Of a stretch of 64,000 bases of DNA, positions 48,343 to 60,917 are shown in pieces. The translations under genes and the position numbers were made by a program. The notes under the pieces were generated by a model. That model saw nothing but the letters and a program-made list of their open reading frames with translations. It had not been told where the DNA came from and made no database searches. The DNA is from Mucor racemosus (lineage: Eukaryota > Mucoromycota > Mucoromycetes > Mucorales > Mucoraceae): contig JAPEHQ010000009.1 of assembly GCA_027405735.1 (NCBI GenBank), positions 2,294,001 to 2,358,000 on the forward strand, read 5' to 3'. Numbering within the stretch: the first letter of the stretch is position 1; each line of letters opens with the position of its first letter.

Positions 48343-49622
48343 GATTTTAGAAAATAGATTAATAAAACTTAGATTTTTATTTTATTGTGGAGCTAATTCA
48401 TTTATTATTGCATCAATTGAGAAGTATTTTTTCTCATATTAATAAAATAACATACTTTGTCGATTTCCTTTTCATATATCTAACCCATCCTATATTCAAT
48501 TTAGTTATTTCGAGCGTTAGGAAGAGCTAATATGGCGTGAGGCAAGCATTATGGCGTGCGAAACAAAAACAGTTAAAAACACAAACCGGAGCTTAAAATC
48601 GTTTTTTTGCAGTTGTTGTTCAAGATCGAGATTTTGCCATTTTCGAAAAAAGTTGATGGTTTTTGGGAAATTTCTCAAAACCTGTAAAGTTAACATGGTC
48701 TGTTTGTTAATAAAGATGCGTAGATTTCAATGTCGCGGATTCAATGGTACCAAAAACCGCAGCATTTTTCTCACGATATTTTTAGATAACTCGAATTTTA
48801 ATAAATTTGGTTTTTACGTAAAAAGTCAATAAATTATGCGTACAATATGCAATTAAACATTTTCAGATGAAGGAGTGAGCTTTTATGGTTATTTCATACA
48901 ATATTTACCTTAGTAAAAGTCTTTGATTTTCCAATTAAAAACTCAGTTTTATGAATTTTGGGAAAATTTGCTTACTATCATAAGGCAAAATTGGGATCAA
49001 TTTTATTGAAAATCAAAACTGCAAAAATGCATTAGAATGAATCTATTACAGTAGGGAAATGGTTTGGTAGGCTTGAAAGCATTGGCAAAGGCCTACATCC
49101 ATAGATATGACGCTCTTTAAAACGCCATTTTTGGTGCTACAACAACATTTCGCTATACGTTTCTACGTGTATAAATCATTTATCAATGTGTTTGACGTTT
49201 TCAAGGTTGCACCTAGGTCCGGCCTGTATGTTAAAATTCTTTCTTCTATTATATCTTAATTTTTGAGTTCAATATCATGTTTTAAAATGATTTCGTTGAT
49301 ACGTAGCTTTTGCGAGATTTTACATTTAGAGGTTTTTTAGATCTACTTTTTTTTAGATTTTAACACGTTGTTTCTTTCTAATTCAATACAACAGAGTATT
49401 AGCTACATTCTGGTATTTTTTGTTTTTGCATTTTATAATAAATTTTGAAAATTTTGAATATATCAAGTGTATGCCATGTTTAGCGGGGAGTTTATTTTAC
49501 CGCAGTCTAAAGAATCAGAAATACGCTGTTGCTTTTGTTTACATGTCCAATTACTGCAATAAAAAATGTACAACGGAGTTGTTGCACAGTTCTTTTCTTG
49601 TTCCAACCATATACTGCGCTTA
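48343..49622. other. intergenic, repeat-like DNA, no gene recognised
   Basis: T-rich, low-information sequence from about 48480 to 49560, similar in style to repeats A, C and D, though I could not align it to them. The frames at 48551-48832 and 49420-49623 show no family features. Confidence 0.45.
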
Positions 49623-51207
49623 ATGGGAGTTCATGGATTGACAGCAATTCTAAAGCGATATGCACCCAACTCTGTGCAAACAGTCAGTTGTAACGCTTTT
49701 TCTCGTCAAACAATTGCTATCGATGCAAGTTGTCACTTGAATAAATTCATTTATGGCAGTGAAGCACATCCCCATCGTCATATATATGGATTTTACCAAT
49801 TAGCTAAATTCTGTAGCTTAAATGCAATCACACCTTTATTTGTATTTGATGGTCCCAAACGACTAGAGGCAAAGCAATTGGAGCATGCTAAACGAGCGCG
49901 TTCGCGACGAAAAGTAAAACATTCTTTATTATTTGAAAAGGAACAATCAGTGCGATTAGATAACTGGTTACAAGTATCCGATCAATATGATCAAGCATAC
50001 TTGTCAAAAGAAAGTGCACTAGCGATATTGGGTGAATTAGGCGAAACTTTAAAAGAAATGGAAATTGATCCTACCATATTAGAAGATGACACGATGCCTG
50101 TTGATATACAGCAACGAGAAATGCAAGAGAAACTTACATTGATCGCCCAGGAACTGAAAAATGCAATTGCAACAGCAGAAAATACAGAAAAATATACTAG
50201 AACTGTGAGAGATTTAGCAAATAGAGAAAGAGATCTCGTATCAGATATGATTATAAATCGATTTAAAGATATAAAATCAGCTTTAAATCAATTAAAGAAA
50301 GAAAATCAAGCCATGTTATCATCATTAGGTAAAATTAACATGTCTGATTTACTACATTTTTATTAAATAATAATCAATTTTTCAAAGAAAAAAGATCTTT
50401 CAGGATCACTCAAAATACAAGGGACGAATGTCAAGAGTTTTTAAAAGCCTTAGGGTTTGTTTGTTTCTCATGCGATAATCATGAAGCTGAAGCAATGTGT
50501 GCTAATTTGGGTAAATCTGGAAGAACAATAGCAACAGTTTCTGAGGGTATGTTATACAATAGATATTCTTCTTTTTTATACTAAAGGCTCTTGTACAACT
50601 AGATTTGGACACAATTGCTTTTGGTGATGTGCCCATTCTTCGTCATTTCTTTTCGAAAGGTCGACCTATTCTTTCCATTGATCCAATTATAGCAAGACAA
50701 GATCTTGGAATATCCAGGAAATCATTTATTGACTTATGCATTTTATGTGGCACAGACTTTTCGGGTACTATACAAGGAATCGGCCCTCATAAAGCGCTTC
50801 AAGCCATTCAAAATTACGGTTCAATAGAACGAGTGCTTGATTCTCTAGATTCAAGATATGCTCCACAAGATACATTTAATTATACCCTTGCAAGACACGT
50901 AAGTTGACCGAAAAACTTGAATTTGCATATTTTAACTTTTTACTATTATTCTATTATATAGGTGTTCAATGATCTGCCAAATATACCCACAAATGATGCA
51001 TCTTATGAGCCTCCGACTACTAATCAAACAGTAATAAATGATATACTGCAGCATTATGAGATTAATCCTTTTGAAGCAGATTCGAGCGTCAGGCAAACAC
51101 TAATACAACAAAGTATTGTTGATGTAAAGAACTGGGGAAGCGATCCTTTCTCATCATCTTTTGCGGCAAACAAGATTATAGACCCAAAAATGCTTCAATT
51201 TGCTTGA
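49623..51207 (+). CDS. FEN1/XPG (Rad2)-family structure-specific nuclease
   Basis: Four exons: 49623-50328, 50388-50546, 50603-50898 and 50962-51207, giving 468 residues. The N domain starts MGVHGLTAILKRY, so the processed glycine end used by the family is available. The acidic residues expected for two-metal catalysis are present: D34 (IAIDAS), D76 (FVFDG), E268 and E270 (HEAEAM), D289 and D291 (SEDLDTIAFG) and D340 (LCGTDF). The helix-hairpin-helix follows in TIQGIGPHKALQAIQNYG. Between the N and I domains lies a long, charged, probably coiled-coil stretch (about 150-235), larger than in FEN1 and shorter than in XPG. It would cut flaps or branched DNA, or RNA. It resembles no single yeast paralogue enough for me to give a symbol. 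Confidence 0.87.
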
Positions 51208-51645
51208 ATGTCAATGAAATAAATCATCTTTGAATGCAGTTTTTTTTATTAAAACTTTAGAAATTGCTTTATACATTGTCATGAAAAATGCAAATACATT
51301 TATAGCATGCTTTAACCATGTCCCTATTGCTTTAACTTGAATTGAAAATCCTTATTGAGGCCACAAATATCCTTTAAATATACTGCTACATCTAATTAAT
51401 AGCATGAATAAAATTATTAATATATTAAATCATTATTATGGACAAAAGGAGAGAAAGGGTAGATAGTTATATATATGTGTATAAAATATGTATAAATAAA
51501 ATAATAGTACATAGGTGAGTAAATAGAAAGCAGAAAAAACTAGATAATAAAAAGGGAGGGGAGGAGGAAGGAAGAGAGAAAGGGGCATATGTTGTGTTGT
51601 AGTGAATATATGTAATACATATATGCATATATATCAAAACTTTGT
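51208..51645. other. convergent 3' region of nuclease and neurofibromin genes
   Basis: 438 bp between two facing stop codons. It includes a purine tract (about 51550-51585, GGGAGGGGAGGAGG) that reads as pyrimidine in the neurofibromin transcript. No gene. Confidence 0.5.
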
Positions 51646-54600
51646 CTATTCACAAATCATACACAATAACTCGCTTGTCAATTTAGCACTTATAGCTGTG
51701 CTAGTATTCATAGAACCAAAGTTAATTTCACCCAATGCACTAAAACCAACGCGTTCCAATAACATGTGCTGATGACTCTTTCGATCTGTTGTACTAAATG
51801 CAGGTTCAGAACAAGCTGTAATAAGAATATCTTTTACCGCATCAATAAGAGTAGCATTATCACTGGAAACAACGATAGAATTCATCTTTGGTATAAGAGA
51901 ATCATATCTATAAATAAAATCATTTTTAGCATACATTATAAAATCAATATCAACTAAAAAAAAAATAATAATACTTACACTAATGCAAACACTTCTGGTG
52001 TTGATATAGCAGCTCTTGAAAGGAAACCATACAAGAATAAACGCTCTGCTTCATTTTCAGCAAGACTAAGCATACCAACCAAGAATGAAACAAGGAGGAT
52101 ACCAGTTGTATTATTGGGTATATCAATGGCTCTCCAAATCATTGAATAGATATTAGAAGGCGTACTTATTTCTTCAACATCGATATCATTGACACCAGCT
52201 AAACGCAATAGTTCTGTCAGGGCATCATTTTTGGCTGCAAATGGAAGTAAAGCGCACAAATAACCTAAACAATTGGCATCAATCATGTTTGGTTTTAAGC
52301 TTGATTTTGTTTCAATCTCTATAAATGTAGTAAGACAAGCGAATACAGTATCTCGAGCATCAGAATGACTAAATCCCTTGAGTAAAACACCAGCAATAGC
52401 AAAAGAAAATTGAGTAGTAAAGCTAAGACCAGCAGCTGCATCAATCTCTTGAGAAACATCACTAAATGGTGCACGAGCTTCCATTAAAGTGTCTTCTACA
52501 GATCGATTATCAAAGCATTTATGGCTATCCAATGTACGAAGAACACCATGAAGCAATTTAACAGCGTATGAAAAGATACTATTGTGGTTCATTTGAATCA
52601 TTGCTATAGCAAGCCAAAATAAGGACTTCAAATATCGAGAATTCAATGATAGATTATCAATAATGTTGGTCAAACACATTAATATACTGATCACCAAGTA
52701 GGGGTTATTGTCATCAAATCGACCGAGTTCGTTACGAAGTACAATTAGGATTTGGAATAGTAAATCATCGTCAATTTCTTCTTGTGCCAAGCAACCTAAA
52801 ATGACAAATGAACGAGGTTGTAATGCTGGATTGAATTGAAATGTCATGCTTGTAACAAGACTCATCCAACGAGCATGCCATGTATTTGCAGAGTCTATAC
52901 AAGAATATTATGAGTATATGTATTTTTGATTGATTATTAACTATTGTATTTTACCAATATTTGGAGCTGCATAGTTTGTGGTATCCAATAATAATCGAAC
53001 AATAACCTCCAATGATGCAAGGTTCATATGTTCCACATTATCTGTCATGGTATCTTCAGTAATAGTAAATGCATTGGCATATGATTTACTAAGACCAAAA
53101 TGAACACGATACTTTCCATCGCAAACATCATCGAGTACATATTTGAGCTTTTTACGATTACCCAGATTGATATTCCTATTGGTGACCAAAGAATGAATTG
53201 CATTTACTACCAACTCATGCACTGAAGAACGAATAAATGTAGGACCTGTAGATACGACAAGTGCAATTATATGGAATAACTCTGCAACATAGGGCAGCTT
53301 CACGCTATCAGTATAAAAGGATAACATGAGCATAAAACGAACAAGACATCCAATTTCATGCCATGCTTGATGTTTCACCAAAGAATGCCTACAGTTCTGA
53401 GATGTACTTGAAAGTACACGGCGCATGCGTTGAATAAGTTTACCACGGATGCCGTTACAATTCATTGTAACGAGAGTATCGGCCATGGCTTCAGCTTGTG
53501 GAGATCCAATACCATTCTCTACAGAGTATTGAACAAGTGAATCGAGAACTATTGTATGAAGATCTTCAATGTCTTTGATTGTTTGCCAAATCTTTTTCTG
53601 AATATGTTGATAAACCTATATATTTGAAAATGTCAATATGTGATCATTTTGAGATTGTATTAGCTAAAATATACCTCTGATTTCTCTGCTGTAATCATAA
53701 TCAATGATCGAAGAACATCTTTGACCTTGGAAGGCTCTTTCCCATGAGGTACAAGAGTAAATAACACAAGATTCTTAAACCATGGCACCATATAATCCAA
53801 GGTAATAAGCTGTCTAGATGGCTCTGTGCTTGATCTATTAAAACCCAGGATACATTCATTCAAAAATTCTAATGTTAAATGCGTTTCACTATTAGCTAAA
53901 TTTTCACTCATGCTAACAATGAAATCAATGCTATTGGCAGGAATGCAGAGATCTGTATAAAATATCAGTACATTAAATTATATCTTTTGCCTTTTGTTTG
54001 TAAATTTACCTCTAGCATTCATTAATTTGTGATCAATCCCAAATCTGAAAGAAATACACAATGAACACAATAAGCTATAAGCCGCTGAACGAAGAGAAGG
54101 ATCTTCGGAACCAATGTTTAGTAATGCCATGTTCAAGATACGACCAGGAACATCTGTTGGACGAATACCATGATGAACTTCAGTGAGATTTGATTCAAAG
54201 GCCTTTTTTCTATCCACAAGATACTATACATACCAGGGTTTGATTAGTAAGCTATTCTACATGATTGTTCAGTTTAGTTACCTTGTAAACCTCTTCACGA
54301 TCAGGTACTACAAGAACCATATTTGATTTTCCTGCATCATGTGTAATGTGTATTTCTCCTTCATTTGATACCTTTTTGGAGGGTGGAATAGCAGGTAAGA
54401 ATACATCAGTAATATCAGTCATACCAAACACATTGTTCAATATGGTGTTTAGACTCCAAAATATCTCTTGTTCTCGAAGCTATCGTTTTTTGAAAAAAAA
54501 AAAGGTATTAGTCTATCATTTCAGACGCATTTTGCTTGTTATTTTACCGTAGTAATAATCATGTATTCAGGGCCGATCTTGATTTTAACTGGAATCATTG

Positions 54601-57600
54601 CTTTGAAACTAGTAACAAGGAAAGCATTTGTGATTGACATGCCAATTTCCTTTTCAATTTCATCTAAAGAGAAAAAATCTAAGCATTTTGGAAATTACAT
54701 CTATAGTTATTCTTACATGTTTCTTTTGGCAATCTAATTTCGGACAAGGCAATATAGTTGGATAGCTCATTTATAGTAATAGCAAAACGAGTACGTTTGA
54801 CCAACTTATTAGTCAATACTCGAGGTAACTTTCGAATGTAACGTTGCATATGGAAATTAGGATTAAACAGATGAAGCATGACGAGATAGTCATTCATTTC
54901 ACTGAAAACGAGTTGAAAGAATTGATTCAGCCAATGTATAGGTACTTCAATATCTTCTGTGAATCTAGACAAATCAAACAACAATTCGAAAGGATGATTA
55001 AGGTATGGCTCCATAACCTAAAAAAGGACAGGTTTGCATAAGTATTTATATTAAAGCAGTTATAATTTGACTTTACCCGAAGCATATAGTAAATAAGCAA
55101 CTCATAATCAAAGCATTCACCAACAACATTACGGGTAATCATGTAAAATACAGGTCTTCCACCTTTGGAAACACCTCCTTGATAGAAAGCATTGAGAGAA
55201 CTAATATAGCTTAAATCTCTATGCTTATTGCGACGCATAAATTCACTATAATAATTGTTTCCATTGACAAGAGCATAATTTCTAGACGTATTGAGTTCAT
55301 TTTGAGGCAATTCGCTAGGAGGACCTAATTGAGCTAACAGATTTGAAAGTTTATCCATAGTTCGTTTCCATTCAAGTAGTTTTTGTGTATCTGTGCTGCT
55401 CCTAGCACGACGAACAGATAGATCTCTTGAAATTTTGTCTAAATTATCGGACATGTAACGATGTAACCTCATAAAAGAGATATTATCCATGCGCACACCT
55501 TGTGATTCGACCTTGGTTCCTTTACTATTATCGGGGTCAACCGAGATTCCTCGAAGAAAATTAGCTACGCGATATAGATTGCCAGTGATAAAGTCATTCA
55601 ACGAAATTAAATGTGTTTCCTTGGCTCCAAACATCATGTTATTGGCTAAATTTTGCATCATACGAGTTGCTTGTAATAGCAATTTACGAACCATTTTAGA
55701 TTTCGGTAATGCAGCTTTTGAGAAACCTGAATTTTCTGGTGTCAAGATGGCTGGATTGAATAATCTCAAAAATACGAAACCACCTACAGCGGTTTTAGAT
55801 GCATCTGGAAATCGTTTGTTGACAGCTTGGACAATTAATGAAAGTTCCTGACGGAACAATCTATACATAGAGTTAGCTTTTGGTCCTTTTTTTTATATAT
55901 GGTTTTTCGGTTTATTGTACATTTACCTGGGTGCACTGGATGTTGAGTTGCAAATTGCCTCTAAGAAGACCTCTGTAGCACGACACACATTCTGTTTATT
56001 AACCACGATGCTTTCGTTGGGGTTTAGCTTTTGTGGATCCATTTCCCAAGTTAGACTTTCTTCAGGTAAAGCATTAATAAATTCCATTGCTGGTTGTAAT
56101 GTTAATCGAATATAATCTATACATGTTTCACGAGCAAAGATTGACAAAATGCGGGTAGCCATATTCGTTCCTCTGAATAAGGTAGCCTCTTGTTCTATTA
56201 ATTTAAGGGGTCAGTACACAGACAATATATGTATATATATATATATATATTATATTATATTTTTTACCTGTAGAAAATACTTCTCTATCAATAACTGCTT
56301 TTAAAAGTAATAATACTTTATTACGAGATTCGAAACAACTCAATAAAACTTCTGCGACACCTGTAGCTTCTGAAGAAGGACATACATCACACAAAGCCAA
56401 CGCAACATCTATGTCAGACCCAACTATAATCTAAAAATAACAAAATAGTAATTAATATATAATACAACTGCATTATTGTAAGGCTTACTTCAACAAGTTT
56501 TTCATAACGATCGGCTATAGTATTTTCCGCTAATGTATCAAATTGTGCACCTTGGTTCAAGATATTTGATAATACTTGCATAAAAGCAGTTCTTGTACGA
56601 GCATCTTCATGATAACCCATAGCTAAAGTTGATTTTAAACCTGCATCAACATTTGCACTTAGTAAATTTGATACAGCATTGACAGCAGACTCTTTTAAAG
56701 GGCCCCAATATTGATAAGAATCAGAGGGTTTGATGGATAAATTATGTAAATCACGATGTGTTTTGACTAAAATATTCGAACCTGGTCGTACAACTGTATT
56801 TGCCTCCGCTTCATATCGATGGCATCTATCCAGCAGCTGTGTAAAGAAGGTAAAGTACTTTTGAAATAACCGATTCTTGTTCATTGTTCGATCTGCATCT
56901 CTATTTTGATCTGTTGTTTGTAATGGTAATTTGTGTAAAATTGCAACAATTGCTTTTAAACAAACTTGATCTAAATCATGCTGAACTTCTCTATTTTGTG
57001 AATTGAGGGACATTGTAGGTGGTCTATTCATTACTCGCTAAATATAGTAATATGAGCAGTAATTCCAATGTAATTTACACAATACAAACTTACCAAGGTA
57101 AAATCACTTGTCCATTCTACAATTATTTCCAGCAATTTGTTACGAACTCGAACATCATCTCTTATAATAACTTGTTCCTTTTTCAACATCAATACTTCTG
57201 TAAGATGACACATCATAATCATGATACGCATCGTTGTGTAATTTTCATGTGGCAAGCGGTTAATGTAATTTGCCAATTGCAAAATCAACGTACTGAAATC
57301 TGTGCTTAATAAGCAATCGTTTGGATCCGTTAATCGATCTAAAATCATTTTCAAGACCAACACTGTTTGTTCAACAAATAATGTATTGGTATTATCACAA
57401 ACAACTTCACCATTTGCAGTAAAGCAATTTGCCATAGTAATCTCTAAATGACGAAACAAAATGGCGTATAAACTGGTGGAAAGATCACCACCCAAAGTAT
57501 CCTTTGCACCTTCTCTAATCACTACATTTTCTGAAGTAAGCAAATCAATCATATCCAAAATAAACTTTTCAATCATAATTGTTGGGCGACTAGGTGAAGT

Positions 57601-60600
57601 AATTCGATCATTGCTATTTTTTGATCGTTTTTCATCAAAATCTTCATCAATCATATCAGCAGCAAAACGACTACCACCAAGAGCAGCTAAAAATCCAGTG
57701 TAATTTTGCCATTCTGTTTGCTTCTCATCATCTGTTTCAATTCTTCCAACAGGAATAGGTGCAGTACGTACCGATGAAGATCGTAATTTATCGTGTCTAA
57801 CTAAACCACCAATTTTTTTGACAGAAGATGTTGATGAAACTGTATTATTAACAATATCGTTTAAATCTCTTAATGAATCCATTCCAAATCGACTCACAAC
57901 TTGAGTCAAAACTTTCCAACGTTTCCACACTTCTTCCCAGGCTGTCAATACACCCGGTGTAGGGGCTGTCATCATGCGCAAATATTTACGAACACGTTTT
58001 TGTTGCGCTTTTCTGCCCACAAATGGTTGTTTGCGTCCTTGAGCAACAGGTTCCTCGTACGATAAATCTTCATAAATTTCAATATTATGACTAAAGCCAA
58101 TCATACTTTGACTACTACGAGATGCTGTTTCTACTAAGCTATCTTCATCTGTAAGTTTAGCTTCTGTACACATGTATCCAAGGCATTTAACTGCCATTGA
58201 ACAAATATCAGGTATTGGAGAACAGAGTGATACCAACAGCGCAATTTCAAGGGTAATACCAGCTTGAAGACGTTCATGAGCTTCTGTATTATCATATGTA
58301 ATATCCTGTATAAAAATAAAAATAAAATGTATTCAATTTTTTCATGTGCTTTGTATACTAAAAAAAAAAAAGGCTTGATTTTACCATGACACTACTTAAG
58401 AATGTGTTTCTAGAAATCAATATTTTTGATAATAAATCCAATAGAGATTTCAAATAATCTTCACTTGTACGATTATCCAAAATTTGACGAGCGATGCTTA
58501 AAATAGTTTGTGATGATATTTTCCAGAAATTATTAATTACAGTTGACGATGGACCCCAATGTTTGATAATGGAGGATCCATGTAATTGAGTGAGGCAATC
58601 AAAAGCACACTTTCTAACTCTTCTATCCGCATGTTTCATTAAACTAATCATAGATGTCATGATGGACGCATTACCATCTACTCGGCCTTGATCTTCATCG
58701 TCACCCTTAAAGCAGAAGAGTCAATATATACATGTTATATAGAGTGTAGTACTACATTTACCAGTAAAGCGCTTAATGGATCTAGCCTGAATAATTTAAG
58801 CATGCTTTGTAACAGTGTTGCCACCTGTTGTTGATTCATCTTTTTCTCCGCGACACTAATGACACCATTTACCTTTTTAGATCCCAAAGTAGATAGATTG
58901 TTAACGATGGTTGGAGAAGAGCTGAGTTCTGCCTTTACTGTTTGAATGAATATGCGTCTCAAGGGAGTACAAATAGAATCGTACATTGAATTAATCGTAG
59001 GGTTCCATGGCAATGTTTTTTCTTCTAAAGTAACGCTAAGACAAGCGCTGATAAAAGCCTGTTTAAATACAATAGGAACATCGTCTTCTAAAAGAGTTGG
59101 TACCAAACTGCCGAGTGTCTTTTTATGATCTAATCGTAATCTAGCAAGAAAATAATCTGTAACTAAAGCCTGATGGCTAATGGTGTATCCTAAACTAGAT
59201 GATAAAGTGTCTACTGCAGATGACCGGGTAAAATCCCATACTTTTTCTTCTAAAACATCTTCTACATCTGCTGCAATATGTCGAAGAATACTATCCTCTT
59301 CGGGTGATATAAATGTCGCTGCTTTACATAGATCGACATAACAAATAGCTGCAATTTCTTGAGTTCGAGTTGATTGTAATGCCTTTTTTAATTGACGTGG
59401 AAATGCAGTCTAGATAAAATTCAATTGTGTTACATTACACTATACCTACAAAAAAAAAAAAAAAAAGCTTACCCTTCTATTTTGTAATCCTCTATCATCC
59501 AAGAATGCTTGAACTAAAAGATCGGGTGATAATGCCAATAATATAGTCTGCAATGGCCATAATACAGCTTTCTTTCTAGAACTGTCAGCAGCTACATTAC
59601 ACATATCAAAAAGAATCTCTGAACCAGCCAAAGGTCTACTTGAGCTACTAGCACATATTTCAGCAAATTGATATGGCTTTATTTCCATCCATTTCCAAAT
59701 AGCCATACGCATCATTTTTGCAAATAATAGTTTGCCCTGAATTTTCATATTCAAAAAGTATGGACTAAAATCTATTGTAAACATCAATTGAGTACAATTG
59801 GTATTAAATATACACAAACAAAATACATTACCAGATAATATCGTATGCAATCTAGGTATATTTAGACATGTAAAAGCAAGGATTCTGACCTCTGGTGGAT
59901 TCAGGTCCGAGCTTTCGCTTACAGCACCGAGAATATTTACTGCATTTTTAATTTTTGCATAATAGGAATTCCAATTGCTTGCGCTAATGTAATACAAAAC
60001 TTTACCAGATGTTGTATAAACTTCTCGAATGTATTCCATTGATTGTGAATCTACTTTGGATGCTATAGCTAATGCTTCATTTACATGTTCAGACGACAAT
60101 AATGAAAGCTGATCATTTCTTTCTTCAATGACATGCATTTGACTCAGGAATCGACTCATTAAAGCTAATAGAAATGTAACTAAAGCTTCATCAAGCGGTG
60201 GTGGGTCAATAGATACGTCCGGCTTTAAATGAGCATAAGATGATTTAGCAGATAATGAAGATGATGATGAATTTGTGGCCATAGTGCTTTCATTATAAGC
60301 TCCTGTAGCTGCCGCTGCTGCTTTTGCTTCTTCAGTAATGTTGGTTTCTCTAGATATTTGAATTGATTGCTTCTTATACCATGACCAATGATGTTGTAAA
60401 CATGCTGATAGTAATCGAATAACAAATAACTGAGATTGTAATACATCTAAGGGGATATTTGGATCATCAGGAAATTGCGAGGATGGTTGATAATTCTAAT
60501 ATAAAAACTGAGTAATAGGTTCAAAATATTATAAAATGAAATAATAACCTTGGAAATTGATTCTAAAACAAGGCCGAGCTGATTTACAATAATTGGTAAT

Positions 60601-60917
60601 TTATGAATCGATAACTCTATAATAGCGGCCACTATAAAATACATGTAAATCAGTTTAAATCAGTTTAAATCATAAGCGAGAAAACCAAGCTTGCCTGTTT
60701 GTTGAGTAATTGGATCTTGTTCTAATATTTCGATTGTTCGTCCAGTATTGTTAATTGGTAACTATGGCAACCAGGGGGTTGATGAGAAAAAAAAAAAAAA
60801 AAGAGATGGATCAAAAAAATCAATAACTAATGATTTATTCACAATGGTTTTGATAGTACATACTCTAACTTCAACTCTTTTTATCAAGCTAACTATCAGT
60901 TTAGCGTTGGCCCTCAT
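51646..60917 (-). CDS. NF1: neurofibromin / IRA-type Ras GTPase-activating protein, complete
   Basis: Twenty minus-strand exons: 60917-60864, 60761-60695, 60631-60549, 60495-59832, 59771-59473, 59409-58762, 58705-58385, 58305-57094, 57037-56489, 56430-56268, 56194-55927, 55860-55077, 55017-54717, 54663-54548, 54479-54282, 54223-54010, 53952-53675, 53615-52955, 52894-51979 and 51907-51646. These sum to 8058 nt (2685 residues; human NF1 is about 2820). Every junction keeps frame. A long HEAT-like N-terminal half includes WQNYTGFLAALGG and TLFVEQTVLVLKMILDRL. The GAP domain follows, with the arginine finger R1361 in TLFRG and FLRLFNPAIL (R1475). A Sec14/CRAL-TRIO module (about 1670-1805, RPVFYMITRN, PFELLFDLSRFT) and a PH-like module come next, then the C-terminal HEAT region. 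It switches Ras off at membranes. Catalytic residues are intact. Confidence 0.95.
56195..56267 (-). other. neurofibromin intron 10 with an AT microsatellite
   Basis: This 73-nt intron holds an alternating TA tract at about 56226-56260, a likely site of length variation. Confidence 0.7.
60632..60694 (-). other. GC-AG intron in the neurofibromin gene
   Basis: Intron 2 begins GCAAGC after ...ACAG and ends TATAG. No GT donor nearby keeps frame, while the GC donor gives a smooth GTG GCC GCT junction. Its exon side CAG|GCAAG matches the strong pairing that GC donors usually need. Confidence 0.7.
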
